Of a stretch of DNA of 64,000 nt, positions 35,546 to 50,980 are shown piece by piece. Positions within the stretch are counted from its first letter, which is position 1. Each line of letters starts with the position of its first letter. Position numbers and translations under genes: made by a program. Source of the DNA: Solea solea (taxonomy: Eukaryota > Chordata > Actinopteri > Pleuronectiformes > Soleidae). The DNA lies in NCBI RefSeq assembly GCF_958295425.1, contig NC_081146.1, positions 8,381,485-8,445,484 on the forward strand, written 5' to 3'. A model generated the notes under the pieces. The model ran no database searches, was not told the origin of the DNA, and saw nothing but the letters and a program-made list of their open reading frames with translations.

Positions 35546-37885
35546 TTATTTATTTTTCTCCTCATCCTTCTTGGTCTCTGGTTTGGGGCTCGTCTGTCTG
35601 ACCTCGTTGTTGGGGTCGACTACAGGAAGGTTTTCCAGATCACTGGGAAGGACTTTTGGATCTTGCATAACATCGTTGTCCTCTTCATCCTAGACATATG
35701 CAATAATAATTGTAACTCACCCCTGTGCAAGACAAATGAGAAGAAGTTAAAGCTTGTGTTTACCTTTGCCTCACTGCAATCCATGTAAGTTCCTGTGTCC
35801 ATGTCCTGAGCGCCTAAGTCTGCAGGAAAAAACATTACTTCTTACAAAAGAAAAAAAACAAAAACCCACACAACATCACATAGATTTAGTTGGGTCAACT
35901 TGGTGATCAAAAACATCTAATGCCTGAATGTTTATTGCAGAAAACAAGTACTTTAACATTAAAGTATGTTATTTTAAAATGACAATAGCCATACAATACT
36001 GCATGTTGCTTTCATTGGATATAAAGTACTATATTGTAAGTTTTTTGTTATATTGTTTTTTTTCAGGCTGACCACAAAAAGGACTGATACAACTGGAATA
36101 ACCACACAAATGATTGAACACAATTGTTTATTTAGCTGTACAACAGATTTTTCTCAGATCAAACTAACTTATCATTTGCAAAAAGTCAAGTGATCTTCCA
36201 GTAAAGACATTAAAATTACTGGTGACGGACCATCAAGACAAAATTGTGTATGACCTGCTCCTGTATGGACATCTGCAGAGCTAAAGACAATCTGTTCCAA
36301 TGTTCACACATTTTTAACCCCTCACTGGAGACATCTCATATACCAGCCTTCTTCAATACCTCCACCTTCATCCCCATCTCCAAAAAGTCAAGGATCATTG
36401 GACTCGATGACTACAGACCTGTTGCTGACCTCTGGTCATTAAATCCTTTGAGCACCTGCCTAAAAATATCCTGGACTCCCCAGGAAACCTATACAAGTGT
36501 CCTGTTTCTGCACTTCAGCTCAGCATCAACACAATCCTCTGTGCTCTTCTTCAGGACAAGCTCCTCTGGCTTAATGTGCTGGAATCCTAGTGCAAGACCA
36601 CAGACTTCCTGTCTGACAGGAAGCAGCAGGTGAAGCTGGGGAGTCTCCTTCCCCCAAAACATCAGCTCTGGATCCCCTCAAAGCTTTGTTCTTCTCACTA
36701 TAGACCAACAGCTACACCTCCATTCACCAGTCTGTCTGAAGTTTGTGGACGACACCACCCTTTTAGTACTAATCTCTGATGGGGATGAGTCCACCTATTT
36801 GCGATAGATCCCCATGTGTCCAGGTGCGGTTTGAATTATTCAGAGGTCAACGCTCTAAAAACAGAGATGGTTGTGGACTTCAGGAAGAACCAAGCCACAC
36901 TCACCCCTGGCCAACCAGAGAGACACCTCAGTCAACACTGTGGAGTCCTTCCATTTCCTGGACACCATCATCACCATGGACCTCAAGTGGGAACATCAGC
37001 TCCATCATCAAAAAAGCAAAAAAGGTTGTATTTCCTTTGGCAGCTGAGGAAGTTCAATTGCCAGTGACGATGATGATGCACTTCTTCACTGCCATCGAGT
37101 CCATCCTCACCTCCTCCATCTAATTGGATCCAGCTACTGCCAAAGCCAAGGGCAGGCGGCAGCATGTCATTCGTTCAGCAGAGAAAGTGATTGGCTGCAA
37201 TCTGCTATTCCTCTGGAAACGGTACATTTACAGGATTCAGTTAAGATTGTGTCTGACTTCCCCCTCCCCTTTAGCAGGAGACTGAGGTCAATCAGGACCT
37301 AAACCTTTCACCACAAAAACTGTTTCTTCCCCTCAGCTGCTTGCCTCCTCAATCGAGCCAGGGCCCTCTTTTGACTCACCTCACTGACATCAAACTGCTG
37401 CTCTGCACTCCTAATTGCAGATTGCACAATTTGTACAGTCTTTTATCTTCTGTTAATCTGTTTAAAAAAACAAAACAAAAAAAATATTTTATCTTCTGTT
37501 TTGAAATAATGCACAATTTCCAAACAGCACAGATTTGTTTGTTTGTTGAATTTTTTAACTTAATTTTTGTCATGTAATTATGTATTTGTAAATGTATCAT
37601 GTAAATCCTCATATTGTGTAAGCTTTACCTGGCAATAAACCTTTTTCTGATTCATCCTCAGTAATGTGGCTGTCATCTGATAAAGCAGGTGTGGTGGAGT
37701 CCGTATGTAAAACAGACATCTTCAACAGGGCATCCTCAGACTCTGAAACAGACACAAAGATATACTGTGTGTTAACATACAACCTGACTGTCTACCATAC
37801 TGTAGGGGAGAGGACATTTTTCTCACCCTCTTCAGTGGGAGAGAAAATGCCAGCTTCAGCAGCTAATGCTACAGCTGCTCTGCGA
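35546..37885 (-). pseudogene. Duplicated 3' half of psmd4, broken by LINE and Tc1 insertions
   Basis: Minus-strand copies of psmd4 exons 7-10. Exon 10-like 35546..35689 is still open to a stop (DEEDNDVMQDP ... KKDEEKNK) with a 27-bp in-frame deletion compared with the real gene. Exon 9-like 35764..35819 has the same 56-nt length and intact splice sites. Exon 8-like starts at 37742 and ends at 36255, but a LINE of about 1.35 kb splits it inside the second ubiquitin-interacting motif. Exon 7-like 37827..37885 keeps its donor but its 5' part is replaced by Tc1 sequence. No copies of exons 1-6 are present, so it cannot make PSMD4. A short chimeric transcript is possible, driven from the duplicated promoter region at 38.9-39.5 kb. 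Confidence 0.85.
36297..37645 (+). mobile_element. L2-like LINE fragment with reverse-transcriptase remnants
   Basis: Plus-strand translation in shifting frames gives FIPISKKSRIIGLDDYRPVA, then NALKTEMVVDFRKNQA and KKQKRLYFLWQLRKFNC, typical segments of the reverse transcriptase of a common teleost non-LTR retrotransposon. Frameshifts, internal deletions and stops make it inactive. It sits inside the exon 8-like part of the psmd4 duplicate; the host reading resumes on both sides (TEDE at the right, EQI at the left). Confidence 0.8.
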
Positions 37886-38615
37886 CCCAGACTTCTCCGA
37901 ATAGTAGATGGGTGTACCTGGGTCCCACAGGTTACTGCCAGTTCTGAGCTGATGGCACTGCTGGACATCTTACGATTTTGGAGGGAAGTAAGCATGATGT
38001 GTCTTTCATCTGCCACACTAAGTTTCCTTGGCCGACCACTACGTCTACGGTCCTCAACATTGCCTGTTTCTTTGTGCTTCTTCAAAAGAGCTTGAACAGC
38101 ACATCTTGAAACCCCAGTCTGCTTTGAAATCTTTGCCTGGGAAAGACCTTGCTGATGTAGTACAACTACCTTGTGTCTTGTTGCTGTATTCAGTCTTGCC
38201 ATGGCGTAGGACCTGTGACATGAAACGGTCTTCCACAGTCTCACCTTGGTAGCAGAGTCTGGCGGTTCCTTACACCCAGTTTTGAGCCTCTTAAACAGCT
38301 ATTTCAGTTAATGACTGTGTTTCAACCTACAAATGAAAATGACGATCATTAGAACCTGTTTATTAAAATTGATTAATCATATGCCTGACAATAATCCTGC
38401 AGAATCCCTGACTTTGTGCAAGCGTACCTCTAAGAAATGATGCTGGTTTGAAGACAAAGTATGGTCTCTTGATTTAGATAGTTCTTCTGTTAGCTCACTT
38501 TGCATTGTGTTAAATGAAGAAAAAAACTATTCAAATGTATTTGTAATAGCATTCCCACTAAACAGCATCTTCCCTCAACTGCCTAAAACCTTTGCACAGT
38601 ATTGTATCGTAAAGT
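37886..38615 (-). mobile_element. Tc1-like transposon, N-terminal transposase fragment
   Basis: Minus strand. The ATG at 38202 opens MARLNTATRHKVVVLHQQ, a paired-type helix-turn-helix with GLSQAKISKQTGVSRCAVQ and GRPRKLSVADERHI, the DNA-binding half of Tc1/mariner transposases. The DDE catalytic half is absent: after STIRRSLG the frame runs straight into the psmd4-derived exon. To the right, 'tgtgcaaaggttttaggcag' (minus strand, about 38600) resembles the Tc1 terminal region. The fragment cannot transpose by itself. The reading frame across 37830-38244 is open and looks little decayed. Confidence 0.8.
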
Positions 38616-38854
38616 GTGTGAATGGCCTGACTGGGTCAGGACTTACTAATGTTTTAGGTCAGCAAACAAATCGACTTTACTTGAGATTTACTAGATAACA
38701 TTCATGATATTACATTTCATCTCATTTCTATCATCTTCATTAACTATCTCTAGGAAATATATGGCTTAATGTACTTGACATTTAAAAGAGATCAATGTTT
38801 GCCATCTTTAGAAAAGTGTCTCCCTTAATGAAAAGGCTTAATAATTACGACTTG

Positions 38855-39490
38855 TTATCATCGATGCATGTTTATACAGTAGATGATAGATGATCATCTT
38901 TGCAGTATTGTCAACTGTCAATATATAAGGTCTGGTTAATTGTTTCTCTCTGCTTGATTTAGAATGGTGGCGGTTTAGTTCTACTTATAATTCTGTTGTT
39001 TTTAAAAAGCATAACCAGAGACAAAGATTACAAATTAGAGCTGAACAAATAACGGTTACACTGGACTTATTTGTCTGCAAGTGGCAGCTGGTACAACACG
39101 ATGCTCCGATGTGTCTGATCAAAGAAAGGATACGCGTTGTGTTGTTTACCCTGCTCAACAGTTTACGAACGATAAAAAAAAAAAACATGTGTCACGAAGC
39201 AAAACAAACAGAAAGACAAACCTAACTGTCATGCGGCAACAAGTGGGAGCCTCTGCTAAATGCTAGCTACATCCCAGCGTTCATCTGCTAGCTTGCTTTG
39301 CTAACGTCTGTCAGTCCGTTTTCCTTTTCCACACTAACAAATTACACCCCTGTGTTTACACACAACTAATGTGTTCATAATGCGTTACGTTTAATGCATC
39401 TACTTCAGTTGAAGCAAACGTTTGTATTTCATTTTACCAACCTGCTGGTTAATAGTAAGTTCTATCACTACCCGATCTGTAACGGAAACT
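38855..39490 (-). other. Orphan duplicate of the znf687 first-exon/promoter region (copy B)
   Basis: About 75% similar by eye to 34215-34850, including 'acgatgctccgatgtgtct', 'atgcggcaacaagtgggag' and the 'gctagc' cluster. The exon-1 donor equivalent reads 'aaccagcag' followed by GTTGGT (near 39446), weaker than GTAAGT in copy A. It now lies upstream, in transcription sense, of the Tc1-psmd4 chimera and not of znf687. Confidence 0.7.
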
Positions 39491-41406
39491 CAATTTGATG
39501 TGCGCATGTGCGACTACTTTAGAAATTAAATTAAATTAAATATTTGATTACGTTTTCAATAGTTAAAAGGATAACTAAACTTCTGTATAAATAAATAATA
39601 AATACACGGGATTTTGTTGTCTATTACGGAACGGTGTAATATATGTATACATATTAGTGGCGACCATGAACGCTCTCGGCTGCCGTAGTCTTTAGTTTTA
39701 GTAGTTATTATATGAATTAATTATTATATTATATGAAATACACTTTATTTCGCGAATTTTAACAGGACACGGCAAGGCAACTATGCAGATTCAAAAATGA
39801 ATAACGTACAACATAACCAACAATAAGTATAAGCTTTATAAGCTTTATAATTTTTATAAGTATATAAAGCTATGTACATATAGGGATATCAAAAGAAAAA
39901 TGAGGAAAAACAAAAAAGACAAATTCAAGGTTTGACAACATGGCTTTCTCTGCCTTTTTTTCTCTTTTAAATCTGGTTCTTGTAATTAGCCGATATAATG
40001 GCTATTTCTATTTTGGGTATTTTTTATTTCATTAATTAAATCCCCAATTTAACAGAAGATAATAAACTACCATGCAAAGCTGTACGTTAAATAAATCTCC
40101 TGGCCCAGATGATCTGACCCTAATTTCTACTACTTTCTAAATAAATTACTTACTTTATATTAATGTTGCTGTGTGCCTTGTTAATTTGGTATTTGTTGTT
40201 AACTTTGTTTGCCACAATATTTCCTAAATTTCACATTGAGGAAAAAAAAGTGTCTGGCTTTTCTTCTGGATGCTCAAGTTTCCTGTCACCAAAACATGCT
40301 ACAGTGACTTCCCAAGAGCCACACAGAAGTAGTTATTTACAAAATTAAATTTAGTTAAATATTCTCTTCCAACTCAACTCACAAAATTACAAAAAAGACT
40401 TCACCTGAACTATGCCTTCTCCATTAATTTACCATTTACTGTGACTATTTGTCTGACTGAGGTGTCAAGTGATTATGTTTCTATAATAAAGCATATTAAA
40501 CACAACAAATGTATGTTCCTTTAATGTTGTATTGTTAGTTTATTTTATATTGTTTTGTGGGCCTTCACAAAACACTAACACTAAATTATCTCCCCTAGCT
40601 TGACTTTTATTATGTGAACATTCAAATATGAATAAAAAAAGTAGATACATTTCACCACCCAACTGAAATATGTTCACCTTTAGAAAGAGGAAGACAAAGG
40701 CTAAAAATGATTGCAGCTTGTACTATTGTAAATTAATTACAAAAGTCACACAAAGCACTTCTTTGTATCCTGTACATTTATTTAGAGTTGTGATTTGCTC
40801 ATGTTGCCGAGTATTTTTTTTTTTTTATTAGAAAAGCCTTGAGGCGTGTGTTTGACATACAAAAAAGTGAAAGCAAAAAGTGAAAGCAAAATTTCACCCA
40901 AAGTTGTCAAAACAGTTTGCACAACTACATTTCAATTTAGATCCAAGGAACATCAGTCGGTCCATCTCTAAATCAAAAATGCACTGGTTTGCTTGTCTGG
41001 CTTCAAACTTCACAGGTGATTTACTAAAAGCACTAGTGTGCACAGTGCCGACGTGTTTGGGGCGAGAAATGCAAGAGATAGTGGTAGAATTGCGACAGAC
41101 GTGTCACTAAATGAGCCACTTTCACCCTGTCTCACATGGGGAAATGAATGGGCACCATCCTGATTTGTATGCAGGTTAGCACAGCAACCATAGTAGTAAA
41201 TAACCTGCATACATTACTACAGGCACCAGTGTGTGCAGAGCAGACTTTGACGTTGTTTGGATAAGAAATACAAGGGAACGGGTAGGGATGCTGTTTTACT
41301 AGTAAACAAAAGATGAACAAAACATTTCCTGCATTGAGCACCATGATTCTGTGAATAGCAAAATGCAGTTAATTCTCAGGTCTCTATTCTTCTTCAAAAA
41401 TTCTCT
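39491..41406. other. Non-coding DNA between duplicate copy B and psmd4
   Basis: About 39490-40235 has no counterpart in copy A, so it is an insertion in copy B or a deletion in copy A. From about 40240 homology to copy A resumes ('cttttcttctggatgctcaa' against 'cttttcttccggacgcacaa' at 34842). The rest is AT-rich flank and psmd4 3' UTR. No gene is seen. Confidence 0.5.
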
Positions 41407-46763
<5,357 letters not shown>

Positions 46764-47299
46764 CTTGACGTCTGTAGACTGCTACGTTGACGCGATGGCT
46801 TATGGGTAATGGAGTTTTGTGTTGTTATGTTAATTTATTTTTATTTTATGGCAGCTTGCAATTTATGACTGTTGTGTTAAATGTAAATGTTGTATGATAT
46901 TTTTTATTATATTAATTACTGTAACACGCCAATGTTGGGTACAGATTGTATTGCAGTTGTTATGTACTATAACTACTGTACAAAGTGGCTGAGGATCTAA
47001 ATGTCTGATAATCTGTATCTGACATAAACCTGTGAAAGTTTTATTTAACCTTTAATACATTTTGAACAGTTAATGAAAGATCAAAGTGATCAAAGTGAAA
47101 GTAAATCAAAGTAAATGACAATAAATGTGATCAGTTGATTTCATGAGGCCCGCCATTTAATATCAAGCTTATTATGTCTGTATATATATTTTTTTTTTTT
47201 GCATCAGAAGTATTTTGTTTGTCAACTATCTATCATTCCATTATCAAAACAAACACTTTTATTTTGAAATTCGTCATGTGGAGGATAAAGAAAAAAAGA
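46764..47299. other. psmd4 promoter side and intergenic DNA
   Basis: The short stretch 46764-46810 upstream of the psmd4 start has several CpGs (for example 'ttgacgcgatgg') and is the likely promoter and 5' UTR. The remainder is AT-rich with no gene seen. Confidence 0.4.
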
Positions 47300-47720
47300 G
47301 CTAAAAAATAACATGTCTGTCAAATTTCACCCATAGGAACAATATTTATTAGTAGAATTAATGGTTGAAGACTGAAATGATTGATTGTCAATTGATGATT
47401 TTACAACCTTACTTTTAATAACACATAATAAATGTACTATGTCCATGATGATTCTGGGTTGTTAAGCTCACGCTCTTTTCTACATGAGTTAACCAACATT
47501 GCTGATTGTCATATATGCTTTGATTACAATATTTTACTGTGCATACAATGTGTCTATGCCCATAGGAGTCACGGAAATGCCTTCACATGAAATATTGTGC
47601 TCCTTGACCTCTGCCATGTTTCAGTGATGTGGTGGTTAAATGTTTTCATGTGTGATTTTAAAAGACAAAAGATGTTTTCTTAATCTTGGCTTTGATCCCT
47701 TGATTGATAAACTCTTTAAA
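47300..47720 (+). repeat. Inverted-repeat arm left of the pentraxin gene
   Basis: Reverse-complement similarity to about 50440-50980. Shared blocks include 'ggcatttccgtgactcctat', 'cccagaatcatcatgg', 'cagcaatgttggNt' and 'catttcagtctNcaaccat'. Similarity is roughly 70-80% by eye with small gaps. Confidence 0.75.
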
Positions 47721-47819
47721 ACAAATGACAACAACCCTTTAAGTGTCTGAAAAGATTTTAATGATTTCCACTGAACATTCATGTGGTGCCCAGTGAGCAA
47801 CTTGCCCTTTAACACTATG

Positions 47820-48749
47820 TTACATATTTTCTTGATCTTCTTCCACATAAATTTTCCCAACGATTTCATACTGGAGGGCTTGCCAGTTGAACACATTTCC
47901 CGGGGTGAAGTATTTGCCATTCATGTAGCGTCTGATCTCAGCAGGAGCGAGAACATGGTCCCACATGTGGACTTTAGAAATCATACCAACAAAAGACTGA
48001 TTAAGATCAAACCCTCCATCATATTTGTCCTGTTCTTGGCCCAGGATGGTTTTTGGCGCTCCAGTGATAGGCATACCAGATGTGATAAATCTCTTGACGG
48101 TTGGCCTGCCATTCAACCATACCTGAGCCAAACCATTGTCTGAGCTCCAGGTGGTACAAAGGGAGTGCCATGTGTTTGCTCCAAATGACACTGACTGGAA
48201 GTCTGTGTGTGGGTCCGCGACATGGAGCCTGAGGACATTCTGTACATCAGGCTTATAGATCACCAAGGAATTGATTTTTGTTGGAGTAGCCAATGAGAAG
48301 AGCCCATAGGGCCTTTTGAGATCTGTGAAGAATCTGAACAAACATGCAAGTTGTAAGAAACTGAGGCAAAGAGGGTGTTTTTGAAACATTACCACAAACA
48401 CAAGCTTTCTGAGTACACCACCTGAGACAGACGGTGAAGGCGTTGAATTGGGTTTTAGTTGTTAGGAGCTTTATGTGATCCGTGTTGGTCTCCTTGGGGA
48501 AGACGAACACTTTGTTTGACAGATCTGCACAGACGAAGAGAGGGAACAATAGTACTGACTACAAACATGTTCTGTAATTGAATTACCTGATTAAATATGA
48601 CAGAATTAGATCGTTAAAATGTAATGTAATGCAATGTTAAAATGCTGCTTTTTGTAAATAAAGCTTGTTGGTCAAACAAAGGTTGACTTACCTTGAGGTG
48701 CTGCGAAACATGTTGCAATCAGGGCAAATAGAAGCAAAAGTTTCTCCAT
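47820..48749 (-). CDS. Short pentraxin (CRP/serum amyloid P type)
   Basis: Three coding exons, 48692..48749, 48422..48524 and 47820..48333, total 675 nt and give 224 aa, the usual size of short pentraxins. The signal peptide is MEKLLLLFALIATCFAAPQ. The pentraxin signature HxCxS/TWxS is present as HSLCTTWSS, the paired cysteine is in FTVCLR, and the calcium-site region reads LGQEQDKYDGGFDLNQSFVG with the E-Q-D residues kept. Such proteins are secreted, form discs and bind phosphocholine, phosphoethanolamine or microbial surfaces with Ca2+, recruiting complement. The ATG follows directly after an acceptor ('gaaatcttag'), and a non-coding exon with donor GTAAGA ends at 49086. Whether it is crp- or apcs-like cannot be resolved. 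The gene lies between psmd4 and pip5k1a, which are adjacent in human, and between inverted repeat arms. Confidence 0.93.
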
Positions 48750-49085
48750 CTAAGATTTCAGAAAGCCTGTATTATTATCACTGAAGAGACAAAAAATCTT
48801 TAAAAAAAACCATTTAATTTTTACCAGGCCAATCCACTTGAGTGAAGCAAGTTGTAGTTTTTGAGTTACAGCAGTACAAACATAAGAAATAGAGGGGATG
48901 TATAACAGTCTATGGGTTTCTCCTTAATAAAATGTATCTATCTTCATAATACAGTATAATATGAGCATACAACAATATAATGTGATTTAAAGTAGCTAAG
49001 GAAAAAGGATTAGATGCTTCTAGGAAAAGATGATCAAGTTTGGAAGTGAATCTGGAATAACTAGGTTGAAGATGTGTGATCTTAC

Positions 49086-49150
49086 CTTGGACTGAGTGTC
49101 TTTTACCTTGTGGCCTGGATGTATTCGCTTCGTGTGGATCACGCGTCTGT
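49086..49150 (-). other. Non-coding first exon of the pentraxin gene
   Basis: Minus-strand sequence 'gacactcagtccaag' is followed by GTAAGATC (donor at 49085). It pairs with the acceptor just before the pentraxin ATG at 48749. The upstream limit is approximate. Confidence 0.5.
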
Positions 49151-49654
49151 GGTTTTTGTCTAGACAGCTTCTTTATTTGTACGGCTGCAGCTGTTTACTC
49201 TGGTTACATAACTATGGACTCTGGCAATTGTACACTGTGGAGGAGATCACTGCAAATGACCTAGGGTCACACTGAGCAGATGAGGGTACGTCAATAATGT
49301 TGTGGCATCAACTGTCTCTATAGCATCTCATATCAAAAATGAGTCTCACAGTCTATAATAAAGAATTAATCTCATCAGCGAGCCAATAAGCAATAAACCA
49401 AAGCTCATTTCCTAAAGGAGAAGAGAAAATTAAGTTAATAAATATGACAGCCCAGCTAAAACAAAACAATTCTACCTTAATATGCAATGTCATTTTTATT
49501 GAAACTATCAAGGGTAATCCTACAAACATGCACTATGCTGCAATGTCAGCAGTTTTAATATTACAATTAGAACAATTAATATTAGTTCAATAATTTTCAA
49601 CAGGTCTCTTTATACAGTGTGTTTATTTGTGCAGTGAGAGTACAGGGTGAGCTC

Positions 49655-49770
49655 AGGGCTTCTTCAAGGCCTCAGCCAGTTCTGGGCCAGAGTGTGTGTA
49701 CACAATCCCCAGATAAGGGGTTGGCAAGTATATTGGGCCTATGGCCAATTTCTTTTCTAAGCAATTTAAT
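49655..49770 (-). other. Unassigned short ORF with downstream AATAAA
   Basis: The minus strand reads KKLAIGPIYLPTPYLG then IVYTHSGPELAEALKKP and a stop near 49655, followed within about 30 bases by 'caaataaacac'. It could be a terminal exon, a gene relic or chance. I do not recognise the peptide and see no partner exon. Confidence 0.2.
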
Positions 49771-50439
49771 AGTAAGCCAAAATGTAAATTCCTACTGAAC
49801 TTCTTTACTTTTAAAACTTAAATAATAATCTTGTACAAAAATGACAAATTTAAGAAATGTTTTGGTTTAAAAAAGTTACTTGAATTTTTTTTTTTGAAAA
49901 AAAACAAAAAAACACAGCATCTGTCTTTAATCACCAACTTGTTACAGACTCTTTAAGACCAATGTGTGCAAGATGTGGGGAATGAAATGTCAAAGATATT
50001 TACCCCTTACCATAATGTTAATAATAAACTTGTATCAGTCCAACTGGACAGTTACCGTTTCTTCTTTGAGTCTAAATTTAATCTCAAAACTTGGCTACCC
50101 ATTAAACTGCAGTGTTTTAAAGAAATAAATAAATAATCCAAACCAAACATATTCAAAATCATCTCGATAATGAAAGTACTGATACCACAGACTGATACTT
50201 ACATTCCACATACCTGAAGAATCTGAGATATTCTGTCAGTGCAGCCACAGACCAGGAGCTCACTTAAGTCCACTCTTGATCCAGGTCTGGGAGGAGTTTC
50301 AGTTCAACAAGTATGTATTTATACATTGTTATACGATTACTTTAACTGCATAGTATACTTCAATACATTTTTGTGTCTTTTTTACAATACTCAGCATGTA
50401 ATTTGTCACCGGGCTGCATACCTGTATGGACAGTTTCAA

Positions 50440-50980
50440 AATTCAATAAAGACAGATTTTCAAAAAGTGATTCAGGAATAAAAGAATCGAAAAACCAAGA
50501 CTTATAGAAATATCTTTAATCCTTTAAAATCAGACATGAAAACAGTTCACCACCACATAACTGAAACATGGCAGGGGGCAGGCAGCACATTGTATGAGAA
50601 GGCATTTCCGTGACTCCTATGTACATATACACATTTTATACACAGTAAAAATATAGTAATTGAAGCATATAGGACAACCAGCAATGTTGGCTCGTGAGCC
50701 ATGTGAAACATTCACGTGGAAAAAGCACGGGAGCTTAATAACCCAGAATCATCATGGTGATAATATAGCCATCATGTCACAATCTGCACACAAAATAAAA
50801 ACGTGAAATTGTCAAAATAGTCTCCCCTTCACGGGCAATGCACACTACAGTTTCACACATCCTTCTGTCAGTTTATACAGTATACATACAATCATCTAAA
50901 GTACATCATACACCTTTATCATTTCAGTCTACAACCATAGTAATAAATATAGTTCTTCGAGGTGAAAGGTGACACATAGT
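50440..50980 (-). repeat. Inverted-repeat arm right of the pentraxin gene
   Basis: The partner of 47300-47720 in opposite orientation, with 'ggcatttccgtgactcctat' at about 50604 and 'cccagaatcatcatgg' at about 50742. It is downstream of pip5k1a and may belong to its 3' UTR. Confidence 0.75.
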
